Below, one piece after another: positions 1 to 5,339 of a DNA stretch of 5,339 bases. The notes beneath the pieces are model-generated. The model was not told where the DNA came from. It was given only the letters and a program-made list of their open reading frames with translations, and made no database searches. Source of the stretch: JBBSIG01 sp038232215 (GTDB lineage: Bacteria; Actinomycetota; Thermoleophilia; Gaiellales; Gaiellaceae). The translations under genes were made by a program, and so were the position numbers. Numbering within the stretch: the stretch's first letter is position 1; every line of letters starts with the position of its first letter. Where the stretch lies: contig JBBSIG010000181.1 of NCBI GenBank assembly GCA_038232215.1, positions 1-5,339 on the forward strand. Direction: 5' to 3'.

Positions 1-1014
1 ATCGACTCGGTCCCGAACGGGGGCTGGCTCGACGGCTGTCTCAACGTGCTCGCGGGCGTCGAGGTGCTGCGCCGGATCGCGGCCGAGGGGAGGCCGCCCG
101 TGACGGTCCGCCTCGTGAACTGGGCCGACGAGGAGGGCGCGCGCTTCGGGCGCAGCCTGTTCGGCTCGAGCGCGGCCTCGGGCTCGATGAGCGACCTGGC
201 CGAGTTGCGCGAGCGCACGGACCGGGAGGGCGTCTCCCTGCCGGACGCCCTCGGCGCTCACGGAGTCGACCTGGAGCGGGCGTCGGAGTCGCAGCGTCGG
301 CTCGAAGGCGCGGCCGCCTACCTGGAGCTGCACATCGAGCAGGGCCCGGTGCTCGAGTCGCTCGACCTCCCGCTCGGAGTCGTGCTCGGGACGTTCGGCG
401 TCGAGCGCCATCTGATCCGCTTCACCGGGCAGGCGGCGCACGCGGGCTCGACCCCGATGGACCGGCGCCGCGACGCGCTCGGGGCGGCGGCCAAGCTGGC
501 GCTCGAGATCCGGGAAGTCGCGAGCCGGACCGGGGAGGGGGCCGTCTGCACGATGGGCGGCGTCGTCACGAGGCCGGGCATCGTCACCTCGGTCGTCGAG
601 ACGGCGGAGTGCCTGCTCGATCAGCGGCACCTCGACGCCGGGAAGCTCGCCTCGATGCTCGCCGACGCCAAGGAGGCAAGCGAGCGCTTCGCGTCCGAGG
701 AAGACGTCGAGGTGGAGTGGGAGCGCATCTGGCGGATCGAGCCGATCCGGTTCGACGACGGTCTGATCGAGCTCGCCGACGAGTCGATCCGCGAGGTGGC
801 GGGCACGTCGCATCGCCTGCCCAGCGGGCCGTTGCACGACGCGGCGGAGGTGGCGCGCGCGGGCGTGCCCACCGTGATGGTCTTCGTCCAGAGTCTCCGC
901 GGCCTCTCGCACACGAGGCTCGAGGACACGAGGGAGGAGCACCTCGAGCTTGCCGTCCGGGCGCTAGACCGGCTGGCGGCGAAGACGATCGAGCGGGTCG
1001 CGGCCGGCACCTGA
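1..1014 (+). CDS. M20 family Zn-dependent amidohydrolase (N-carbamoyl-L-amino-acid hydrolase / allantoate amidohydrolase group), 5'-truncated by the window
   Basis: The enzyme hydrolyses a ureido (carbamoyl-amide) or related amide bond in the cytoplasm with a two-metal centre. The reading frame is open from base 1, so the true start lies upstream; 337 residues are visible, against about 400-420 usual for the family. Numbering from base 1, the visible metal-site motifs are DSVPNGG at the edge (its preceding histidine is just outside), Asp11 in LDGCLNVLAG, Glu44/Glu45 in ADEEGARFG, His111 in HIEQGP, and His304 in LSHTRLEDT. HDA at 279-281 is a substrate-site motif. The segment at about 125-235, opening FGVERHLIRFTG and containing HAGSTPMDRRRDA, is the lid/dimerisation domain. 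HIEQGP is typical of the carbamoylase/allantoate branch of M20. The substrate cannot be chosen from sequence: N-carbamoyl amino acids, allantoate and ureidoglycolate are all possible. A GTG at 46 is internal and is not the start. All expected residues are present, so the gene looks functional. Confidence 0.93.
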   Translation: MDSVPNGGWLDGCLNVLAGVEVLRRIAAEGRPPVTVRLVNWADEEGARFGRSLFGSSAASGSMSDLAELRERTDREGVSLPDALGAHGVDLERASESQRRLEGAAAYLELHIEQGPVLESLDLPLGVVLGTFGVERHLIRFTGQAAHAGSTPMDRRRDALGAAAKLALEIREVASRTGEGAVCTMGGVVTRPGIVTSVVETAECLLDQRHLDAGKLASMLADAKEASERFASEEDVEVEWERIWRIEPIRFDDGLIELADESIREVAGTSHRLPSGPLHDAAEVARAGVPTVMVFVQSLRGLSHTRLEDTREEHLELAVRALDRLAAKTIERVAAGT

Positions 1015-1031
1015 GGCGCCCGGAGGGCGCC
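1015..1031 (+). terminator. GC hairpin directly after the amidohydrolase stop, probable terminator
   Basis: A perfect 7-bp stem, GGCGCCC (1015-1021) with GGGCGCC (1025-1031), and a 3-nt loop start on the base after the TGA stop. No T-run follows, so this is the tail-less hairpin type common in high-GC actinobacteria and not a textbook intrinsic terminator. A role in ending or protecting the mRNA is inferred from position and stability. Confidence 0.5.
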
Positions 1032-1046
1032 CGACGCGTTCCGACG

Positions 1047-1081
1047 GGCCATGTCCAGCGCCCTGGGGCACGGACATGGCC
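1047..1081. repeat. Palindromic intergenic repeat, copy 1 (REP-like hairpin)
   Basis: The 29-bp core at 1050-1078 begins CATGTCC and ends GGACATG, giving a perfect 7-bp inverted repeat. Inside it, after a small asymmetric internal loop, GCC/GGC can extend the stem towards a CTGG loop. The flanks GGC (1047-1049) and GCC (1079-1081) lengthen the outer stem to 10 bp. The core is identical to copy 2 at 1172-1200 and in the same orientation. The form resembles REP elements, short intergenic palindromes spread by RAYT (TnpA-REP) transposases. No transposase is present here, so the class is inferred. It could also act as a tail-less terminator or mRNA stabiliser. Confidence 0.8.
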
Positions 1082-1167
1082 GGGAAGGATGCCCGACCGC
1101 CGTCCCGCGGCCGCCCCCGGCAAGCCTTTCGGGTTCCTCCCGCTCTCCAGCAGACCCGCGACCGCCA

Positions 1168-1204
1168 GGGGCATGTCCAGCGCCCTGGGGCACGGACATG
1201 CCCC
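1168..1204. repeat. Palindromic intergenic repeat, copy 2 (REP-like hairpin)
   Basis: This is the second exact copy of the 29-bp core (1172-1200), starting 122 bp after copy 1. Here the outer stem is lengthened by GGGG (1168-1171) pairing with CCCC (1201-1204), giving an 11-bp perfect outer stem. Copy 1 is extended by GGC/GCC, so the flanks differ in sequence but pair in both copies. The 86-bp stretch between the two extended hairpins (1082-1167) has no convincing ORF or other element. Confidence 0.8.
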
Positions 1205-1259
1205 GAAGCGTCCGCTCGGCCGGGAACAGCGGCGTCCGCGGCGGCGTTGACCGCTACGG

Positions 1260-1694
1260 ATGGCGAAGCTCGTCGGCATCAACCACGTGGCGCTCGAGGT
1301 GGGGGACGTCGAGGAGGCGCTCGCCTGGTACGGGCGCTTCTTCGACCTCACGCTCCGCGGGCGCAGTGGCCAGATGGCGTTCATCGACATCGGCGACCAG
1401 TTCATCGCGCTCGCCGGCGGACGCGTCGGGTCGGCGGACACCTCGCGCCACTTCGGGCTCGTGGTCGACGACAAGGAGGCCGCTCGGGCCGCGCTCGAGA
1501 AGGCCGGTGTGCCCACGTCCCGGCCGCCCGGCCTCGACTTCCACGACCCGTGGGGCAACAGCGTCCAGGTGGTCGACTACCGCGAGGTGCAGTTCGCGAA
1601 GACGCCCGCGGTGCTTCGCGGAATGGGCCTCGACCGGCTGGAGAAGAACGCCCGGGCGCTCGAGGAGCTGCGCGCCAAGAATCTGCTCGACTAG
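1260..1694 (+). CDS. VOC superfamily protein (glyoxalase/bleomycin-resistance fold), substrate unknown
   Basis: A 144-residue cytoplasmic protein made of one VOC unit of two beta-alpha-beta-beta-beta modules plus a short tail. Module 1 opens with GINHVALEVGD (His9) and includes ALAWYGRFFDL. Module 2 opens with SRHFGLVVDD (His64) and ends FHDPWGNSVQVVDY (95-107). His9 and His64 sit at the usual metal-ligand positions. The third ligand, normally Glu in the DPxGNxIEL motif, is Gln103, so a standard H-H-E dioxygenase-type metal site is doubtful. Residues 110-144 form a charged, probably helical tail beyond the core fold. The ATG at 1260 is chosen because it places the first strand and His9 at the usual distance from the N-terminus; no strong Shine-Dalgarno sequence precedes it. 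VOC proteins range from lyases and isomerases to dioxygenases and binding proteins, and no specific reaction can be assigned. Confidence 0.88.
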   Translation: MAKLVGINHVALEVGDVEEALAWYGRFFDLTLRGRSGQMAFIDIGDQFIALAGGRVGSADTSRHFGLVVDDKEAARAALEKAGVPTSRPPGLDFHDPWGNSVQVVDYREVQFAKTPAVLRGMGLDRLEKNARALEELRAKNLLD

Positions 1695-1705
1695 ACGGCC
1701 AGGCC

Positions 1706-1727
1706 GCCGCGGGCACCCGGACGCGGC
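1706..1727. terminator. Possible bidirectional hairpin between convergent VOC gene and transporter remnant
   Basis: GCCGCG (1706-1711) pairs with CGCGGC (1722-1727), a 6-bp GC stem enclosing 10 nt. It lies 11 bp after the VOC stop and just beyond the end of the minus-strand transporter remnant, where a shared terminator would be expected. There is no T-run on either strand, and such short GC inverted repeats arise easily by chance at this composition. Confidence 0.3.
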
Positions 1728-1731
1728 CCGG

Positions 1732-1924
1732 TTAGAACAGCCGCACGAGTGTCACGCCGGCGACCAGGCACGCGGGACCTACGACCCGTCCGAGGCCGAT
1801 GTGCCTCTCCGTGTAGCCGGCGAGCCCGTTTGGTGGTGCTCGCGAGCTGCGCGTTCACGCCGACTTGCACGGGTAGCGCCATGCCTGCGACGAGCGCGAG
1901 CCCGAGGAACGCCCAGACGGCTAT
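1732..1924 (-). pseudogene. Remnant of a DMT-superfamily YdcZ/DUF606 membrane transporter gene, internally deleted and frameshifted
   Basis: Read on the minus strand from about 1924, one frame gives AVWAFLGLALVAGMALPVQ followed by VGVNAQLAS (to about 1838). This is the first membrane helix and the GVNAQL signature that open YdcZ/DUF606 proteins. A different frame, from about 1832 down to a TAA at 1732-1734, gives GLAGYTERHIGLGR followed by VVGPACLVAGVTLVRLF, which looks like the last helix of the same family. Only about 30 residues remain at each end, against about 140-150 residues per YdcZ unit (longer in two-unit forms). The interior is therefore gone and the two ends are out of frame. The expected start position holds ATA (1922-1924), not ATG. 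Loss of function is near certain; the family call rests on recognition of the two end motifs. Confidence 0.72.
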
Positions 1925-1945
1925 CGAGGCTTCGTTTCGAGGCGT

Positions 1946-1951
1946 TATGCT
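1946..1951 (+). promoter_or_regulatory. Weak candidate -10 element for the LLM oxidoreductase operon
   Basis: TATGCT at 1946-1951 matches the TANNNT pattern and would place transcription start about 25 bp before the TTG start codon. No convincing -35 hexamer is seen 16-18 bp upstream. The call relies mainly on position, in the short gap between the minus-strand remnant and the + strand gene. Confidence 0.22.
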
Positions 1952-1972
1952 CGTTCCCCTGCCAGCCGACCG

Positions 1973-1977
1973 GGAGG
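1973..1977 (+). promoter_or_regulatory. Shine-Dalgarno site that decides the LLM oxidoreductase start
   Basis: GGAGG at 1973-1977 lies 5 nt before TTG 1983-1985. It supports the TTG over the in-frame ATG at 1947 and the far-upstream GTG at 1749, neither of which has such a site. Confidence 0.7.
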
Positions 1978-1982
1978 CTCCC

Positions 1983-2996
1983 TTGCTCAGCTTCGGTGTG
2001 ACCGTCCTGCCCGACCCGCCGTACACGCGCCTCGTGGAGCTGATGCAGCTCGCCGAGCAGCAGGGCTTCGAGTACGGCTGGACCTACGACTCGCACATCC
2101 TCTGGCAGGACTCCTACCCGCTGCTGACGCTCGCGATCCAGGCGACGAAGACGATGAAGTTCGGCCACTGCGTCACGAACCCGGGCACGCGCGAGCCGAC
2201 TGTCACTGCGAGCGCGTACGCCACGCTCCACGACATCTCAGACGGGCGGATGGTGATGGGCATCGGGCGGGGCGACTCCGCCCGCCGGGTGATCGGCCTC
2301 CAGCCCGTCAAGGTGGCCGAGTTCGAGCGCTCGCTCGTGATGATGAAGGACCTGATGAACGGACGGCCCGTCGAGTGGAACGGAAAGGAGCTCGAGCTCG
2401 CCTGGGCGAAAGGTAGGCCCGAGATCCCCCTCTACGTGGCCGGCTACGGGCCCCGCGCCCTTGGGGTGGCGGGCCGGGTCGGAGACGGCGTGATCATCCA
2501 GCTCGCCGATCCTCAGATCATCGAGTGGATCATGGACACGGCCAGGCGCGCGGCGGAGGAGGCGGGTCGGGACCCCGACGCGCTGCGCTGCATCGTCTCC
2601 GCGCCGAGCCACATCAGCAACGACATCCAGGAGGCGCGTGAGCAGACGCGCTGGTTCCCGGCCATGGTCTCGAACCACGTGCAGGACCTGGTCGAGCGCT
2701 ACGGCGAGAACTCGGAGATACCGAAGGCGCTGACGGACTTCGTCAAGGCGCGGAAGTTCTACGACTACAAGGACCACAGCCGCGTCGGGGCCGCGCACGG
2801 CGAGTTCGTCACCGACGAGATCGCCGACCGCTTCAGCGTGCTCGGGACCGCCGAGGCGGCCACTCGGAAGCTCAAGGAGCTCGAGTCGATCGGCGTCGAC
2901 CAGTTCAACATCTATCTGATGACCGAGGGCCAGGAAGCCGTGCTCGAGGCGTACGGCTCGCAGATCATCCCGCAGTTCGCCCGCGTGGCGGCGTAG
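1983..2996 (+). CDS. LLM-class (luciferase-like) flavin-dependent oxidoreductase, probably F420-dependent
   Basis: A 337-residue soluble TIM-barrel enzyme of the bacterial luciferase-like family, which uses reduced F420 or FMN to reduce or oxygenate a small molecule. The TTG start has a good Shine-Dalgarno sequence and gives an N-terminus (M)LSFGVTVLPDPP matching the first barrel strand. Visible landmarks are GFEYGWTYDSHILWQDSYP (28-46), the CVTNPGTREPTVTASAYATL region (63-82), and ISDGRMVMGIGRGDSA (85-100), the flavin/F420-binding segment typical of LLM proteins. YVAGYGPRAL (151-160) and GRVGDGVI (164-171) are the later barrel strands. The C-terminal part contains LGTAEAATRKLKELESIGVDQFNI. 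The pattern resembles the F420-dependent TIGR03842 (CPS_4043-like) group, some members of which I recall lying near hydantoinase or dihydropyrimidinase genes; that would fit the amidohydrolase upstream. Substrate and cofactor are not proven. The gene ends in TAG, and the next frame starts on the following base. Confidence 0.9.
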   Translation: MLSFGVTVLPDPPYTRLVELMQLAEQQGFEYGWTYDSHILWQDSYPLLTLAIQATKTMKFGHCVTNPGTREPTVTASAYATLHDISDGRMVMGIGRGDSARRVIGLQPVKVAEFERSLVMMKDLMNGRPVEWNGKELELAWAKGRPEIPLYVAGYGPRALGVAGRVGDGVIIQLADPQIIEWIMDTARRAAEEAGRDPDALRCIVSAPSHISNDIQEAREQTRWFPAMVSNHVQDLVERYGENSEIPKALTDFVKARKFYDYKDHSRVGAAHGEFVTDEIADRFSVLGTAEAATRKLKELESIGVDQFNIYLMTEGQEAVLEAYGSQIIPQFARVAA

Positions 2997-3395
2997 CTGA
3001 GCCAGACCCTTCTCGTCTTCGGCGCCCGGAACCTCGGGCGCACGATCGCGCGCGAGCTCGGGCGTTCGGGCTGGAACGCAGCCGCCGTCGCACGGAGCGA
3101 GGAGACGATCGCGGCGCTCGCGGAGGAGCTTCCCGACGTGCTCGGGATCGTCGCCGACGCGGGCCGAGCGGGTGCCGTCGAGAGCGCCTTCCGCGAGACG
3201 AGAGAGCGCTTCGGTGGGGTCGACCTCGTCGTCGACGCCATCACCGCGACGCCGCGAGGCGGCTTCGGCGGCGGCTCCATGCTCGGGGTCGAGGAGGAGT
3301 TCGCCTCGGCGGTCGCGTACCTCGGCGGCCAGTCGCCGCGGGCGTGGACGCACGAGCTGCAGCTCACCCCGGCGGGCGACCGCTGGGTGCGGTAG
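2997..3395 (+). pseudogene. Short-chain dehydrogenase/reductase (SDR) remnant with the catalytic middle deleted in frame
   Basis: The frame directly after the oxidoreductase TAG encodes 132 residues. The first ~90 are a Rossmann start: TLLVFGARNLGR (4-15) is the nucleotide-binding turn, WNAAAVARS the second strand, VLGIVADA the third, and GGVDLVVDAI (73-82) the fourth. The sequence then passes from GGFGGGSML straight into VEEEFASAVAYLGGQSPRAW and ELQLTP, which look like the last helix and strand of an SDR. A complete SDR is about 230-260 residues, so about 100 are missing. The YxxxK catalytic pair and the active-site serine are absent. No ATG, GTG or TTG precedes residue 48 (GTG 3138). The natural start position is CTG 2997, possibly a mutated ATG or GTG, and it has no Shine-Dalgarno sequence. 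The frame remains open, so a short inactive protein or a recent in-frame deletion are both possible. Confidence 0.75.
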
Positions 3396-5195
3396 TTGGC
3401 GTCGCTCCGCGAGCTGCTCGAGGCTCGGGTCGCCGTGCCCGTGGACGTGTCGGCCGACGGGCGCTCGGTGCTCGTGCAGTCGAACCTCACCGGGACGATG
3501 CAGCTCTACCGCGTCTCGCCCGAGGGCGGCGAGCCGGAGCAGCTGACCGACTGCGCGGAACCCGTGTCGGGTCTCTACGTCCCCGGCGACGAGCGGATCC
3601 TCGTGCAGATGGACGAGGGCGGAAACGAGCGCGCCCAGCTCTACCTGCACGGCGGCGCGCCCGCATCGGAGCTCGAGCGGCTCGTCCACGAGCCCGAGTT
3701 CCTCCACACCGATCCGTGCTTCACGCGCGACGGCTCCCTGCTCGCCTACGCGTGTAACCGCCGGAACGGGACCGACCTCGACGTCTTCGTGCGCCCGCTC
3801 GCAGACGCGGGCGCGGAGCGCTGCGTCTTCGGCCCCGGCGGCTGGTGCCAGCCGGCCGGCTTCTCGCCCGACCGGCGCTGGCTCGCGGTGCTGCGCCTCA
3901 CCGAGCGGAGCGGAGACAACGACCTCTACCTCGTGGAGCTCGAGACGGGAGAGGTAGTGCACGCGTCCCCGCACGAGGACGAGGCCTCGTTCGGAGCACC
4001 CGAGTGGCTTCCCGACTCGAGCGCCTTCCTCTTCGCGACGAGCGCCGGCCGGGAGACGGCGGCCATTGCGCGCTTCGAGCTCGCGTCGCGGTCCTGGCGC
4101 TACGTGGTCGAGAGCGAGTGGGACCTGTCCGTGCACGTCGACCGGACGGGCAGGCGGGCGCTCGTGGAGGCGAACGAGGACGGCTACAGCAAGCTGGAGC
4201 TGCGCGACGCGGAGACGCTCGAGGTCGTCGCCGAGGTGCCGCTTCCCGGGCGAGGCGTCGTGGCGAGCCCGCTCTTCTCCCACGACGGGCGGCAGCTCGT
4301 CTACCACTTCACGTCCCCGCTCGAGCCCGGTGACGTCTGGCTCTACGACACGGTCGAGAGCCAAACGGTCCGGCTGACGCGCAGTGCCGGCGCGGTGGCG
4401 GCGGAGGAGCTCGTCGAGCCCGAGCTCCAGCGAGTCGAGTCCTTCGACGGCGAGCCGGTGCCGTTCTTCCTCTACAGGGGCCGAGCGCCGGAGCCGGCAC
4501 CGGTCGTCCTGATGATCCACGGCGGACCCGAGGCCCAGCTGAGGCCGATCTGGTCGCCGCTCGCCCAGTATCTCGCCGGGCACGGGTACGCCGTCGTCGC
4601 TCCGAACGTGCGCGGCTCGACGGGGTACGGGAAGCGGTACGAGCACCAGGACGACGTCACGCGCCGGCTCGACTCCGTGCGCGATCTCGTGGCGCTCCAC
4701 GACTGGCTCGGCGAGCACGCGGCCTTCGACACTGAGCGGATCGTGCTCTACGGCGGCTCGTACGGCGGCTACATGGTGCTCGCGGGTCTCGCGTTCCATC
4801 CGGAGCGCTGGGCGGCCGGGGTCGAGCTCGTGGGGATCTCGAGCCTCGTCACCTTCCTCGAGAACACGGCCCCCTGGCGGCGGGCCGCGCGCGAGCGCGA
4901 ATACGGCTCGCTCGACCGCGACCGCCGGTTCCTGCTCGAGGCCTCGCCGATCACTCACGTCGACCGGATCGCGGCGCCCCTCTTCATCATCCACGGGGCG
5001 AACGATCCGAGGGTCCCTGTCGGTGAGGCGGAGCAGATCCACGCGGCCTTGACGAGCCGGGGCATCCGCTGCGAGCTCGTCGTGTACCCCGACGAGGGGC
5101 ACGGCCTCGCGAAGCTCGCGAACCGGCTGGACGCCTACCCGCGGGCGGTCGCGTTCCTCGACGAGGTGCTCGCCTCACCCCCCAAAGCCACGTAA
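3396..5195 (+). CDS. S9 prolyl-oligopeptidase-family serine peptidase (dipeptidyl/acylaminoacyl peptidase type)
   Basis: A 599-residue enzyme that cleaves short peptides, typical in length for S9 peptidases of the S9C-like type. There is no signal peptide, so it is probably cytoplasmic. Residues ~15-340 form a beta-propeller with PD40/WD40-like blade motifs, for example SADGRSVLV (19-27), TRDGSLLAYA (110-119), SPDRRWLAVL (157-166) and SHDGRQLVYH (295-304). The propeller filters substrates by size. Residues ~360-595 are the alpha/beta-hydrolase domain: oxyanion segment MIHGGP (His375), nucleophile Ser455 in YGGSYGGYM, Asp537 in NDPRVPV, and His569 in DEGHGL. The catalytic triad is complete. 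The TTG at 3396 is the codon right after the SDR remnant's TAG; translation is probably coupled to upstream genes, since no clear Shine-Dalgarno sequence is visible. The next in-frame alternatives would cut into the propeller. It ends in TAA before tRNA-Cys. Confidence 0.95.
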   Translation: MASLRELLEARVAVPVDVSADGRSVLVQSNLTGTMQLYRVSPEGGEPEQLTDCAEPVSGLYVPGDERILVQMDEGGNERAQLYLHGGAPASELERLVHEPEFLHTDPCFTRDGSLLAYACNRRNGTDLDVFVRPLADAGAERCVFGPGGWCQPAGFSPDRRWLAVLRLTERSGDNDLYLVELETGEVVHASPHEDEASFGAPEWLPDSSAFLFATSAGRETAAIARFELASRSWRYVVESEWDLSVHVDRTGRRALVEANEDGYSKLELRDAETLEVVAEVPLPGRGVVASPLFSHDGRQLVYHFTSPLEPGDVWLYDTVESQTVRLTRSAGAVAAEELVEPELQRVESFDGEPVPFFLYRGRAPEPAPVVLMIHGGPEAQLRPIWSPLAQYLAGHGYAVVAPNVRGSTGYGKRYEHQDDVTRRLDSVRDLVALHDWLGEHAAFDTERIVLYGGSYGGYMVLAGLAFHPERWAAGVELVGISSLVTFLENTAPWRRAAREREYGSLDRDRRFLLEASPITHVDRIAAPLFIIHGANDPRVPVGEAEQIHAALTSRGIRCELVVYPDEGHGLAKLANRLDAYPRAVAFLDEVLASPPKAT

Positions 5196-5217
5196 CAGAC
5201 TGTCACTTGGAGCAGGC

Positions 5218-5223
5218 TACGAT
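5218..5223 (+). promoter_or_regulatory. Candidate -10 element for tRNA-Cys
   Basis: TACGAT at 5218-5223 is close to TATAAT and would start transcription within a few bases of the mature tRNA 5' end at 5232. No good -35 is seen at the right spacing. The tRNA could instead be read through from the peptidase gene, which ends 36 bp before it. Confidence 0.3.
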
Positions 5224-5231
5224 GGGCCGGC

Positions 5232-5302
5232 GGCGCCGTGGCCGAGTGGTTAGGCAGAGGCCTGCAAAGCCTCGTACAGCGGTTCGAGTCCGCTCGGCGC
5301 CT
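5232..5302 (+). tRNA. tRNA-Cys (anticodon GCA)
   Basis: A complete 71-nt cloverleaf. The acceptor stem GGCGCCG (5232-5238) pairs perfectly with CGGCGCC (5295-5301). The D arm has GCC/GGC with a GAGTGGTTA loop. The anticodon stem GAGGC/GCCTC (5257-5261 with 5269-5273) holds loop CTGCAAA with anticodon GCA at 5264-5266. The T arm is AGCGG-TTCGAGT-CCGCT. The base after the acceptor is T, the U73 discriminator expected for cysteine tRNA. The 3' CCA is not encoded, so it must be added after transcription. The 37 bases from here to the window end hold nothing I can identify. Confidence 0.97.
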
Positions 5303-5339
5303 CTGGTCGACGACGGGGGACCGGCCGAGGCGGCAAGCC

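Noticed and set aside
1047..1204. The palindrome pair as a minimal CRISPR array
   Set aside because: Only two copies with a 93-bp gap between cores, too long for a spacer, and no cas genes; the strong full-length palindrome fits REP-like elements better.
584..1558. Minus-strand 324-codon open frame across the repeats and the amidohydrolase/VOC gene ends
   Set aside because: The product is Arg/Pro/Ser-rich with no recognisable domain, and it runs through the palindromic repeats and antisense to two recognised genes.
1749..1982. Upstream extension of the LLM oxidoreductase to GTG 1749 or ATG 1947
   Set aside because: The extra residues are antisense to the transporter remnant or have no family match, while TTG 1983 has GGAGG 5 nt upstream and begins at the first barrel strand.
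1051..2001. + strand 316-codon frame starting inside repeat copy 1
   Set aside because: Arg/Ser-rich shadow translation overlapping the VOC gene in another frame, with no motifs.
2238..5102. Very long minus-strand open frame (954 codons) opposite the oxidoreductase and peptidase
   Set aside because: Its translation is a low-complexity mix rich in Arg, Glu, Leu, Val and His with no fold motifs. It lies antisense to two genes with complete catalytic or binding motifs. Long antisense open frames are expected when the coding strand has extreme GC at third positions.
5303..5339. Possible second tRNA after tRNA-Cys, because GGCCGAGGCGGCAAGCC looks like a D arm
   Set aside because: No conserved T8 precedes the stem and no acceptor can be checked; the window ends too soon. 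GC-rich chance similarity is the simpler reading.
5232..5339. tRNA-Cys as an attachment site for an integrated element
   Set aside because: No integrase gene and no repeat of the tRNA 3' end is seen in the window; nothing beyond the general tendency of tRNA genes to serve as sites.

Overview
The window is very GC-rich (by eye roughly 70%), with strongly G/C-biased third codon positions, TTG starts, and densely packed genes that are nearly all on the + strand. This suggests a high-GC actinobacterium. The protein wording and the palindromic repeats remind me of soil Thermoleophilia (Gaiellales/Solirubrobacterales), but that assignment is an impression and not a result.

Layout, left to right. 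(1) The 3' part of a zinc-dependent M20 amidohydrolase gene of the N-carbamoyl-L-amino-acid hydrolase / allantoate amidohydrolase group runs off the left edge. A 7-bp GC hairpin follows its stop directly. (2) A 245-bp gap holds two identical 29-bp palindromic repeats whose outer stems are extended by different but still complementary bases. (3) A small VOC (glyoxalase-fold) protein. (4) On the minus strand, a wrecked gene for a DMT/YdcZ (DUF606) membrane transporter: an N-terminal fragment and a C-terminal fragment in different frames, with the middle missing. (5) A luciferase-like (LLM, probably F420-dependent) oxidoreductase, started at a TTG with a good Shine-Dalgarno sequence. (6) A short-chain dehydrogenase (SDR) remnant that keeps its N- and C-terminal ends but lacks the catalytic core and an ordinary start codon. 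(7) An intact S9 prolyl-oligopeptidase-family serine peptidase. (8) A tRNA-Cys(GCA) gene.

Items 5 to 7 lie in one reading frame, separated only by two TAG codons with no spacer. They were probably one translationally coupled operon in which the middle gene has decayed. The M20 amidohydrolase and the LLM oxidoreductase fit a theme of hydantoin, pyrimidine or other ureido-compound breakdown. The peptidase would add peptide or amino-acid salvage. This pathway link is inferred from neighbourhood only.

I see no defence system, CRISPR array, prophage or integrase. The most interesting signals are the covarying palindrome pair and two nearby genes that have each lost their middle while keeping both ends.
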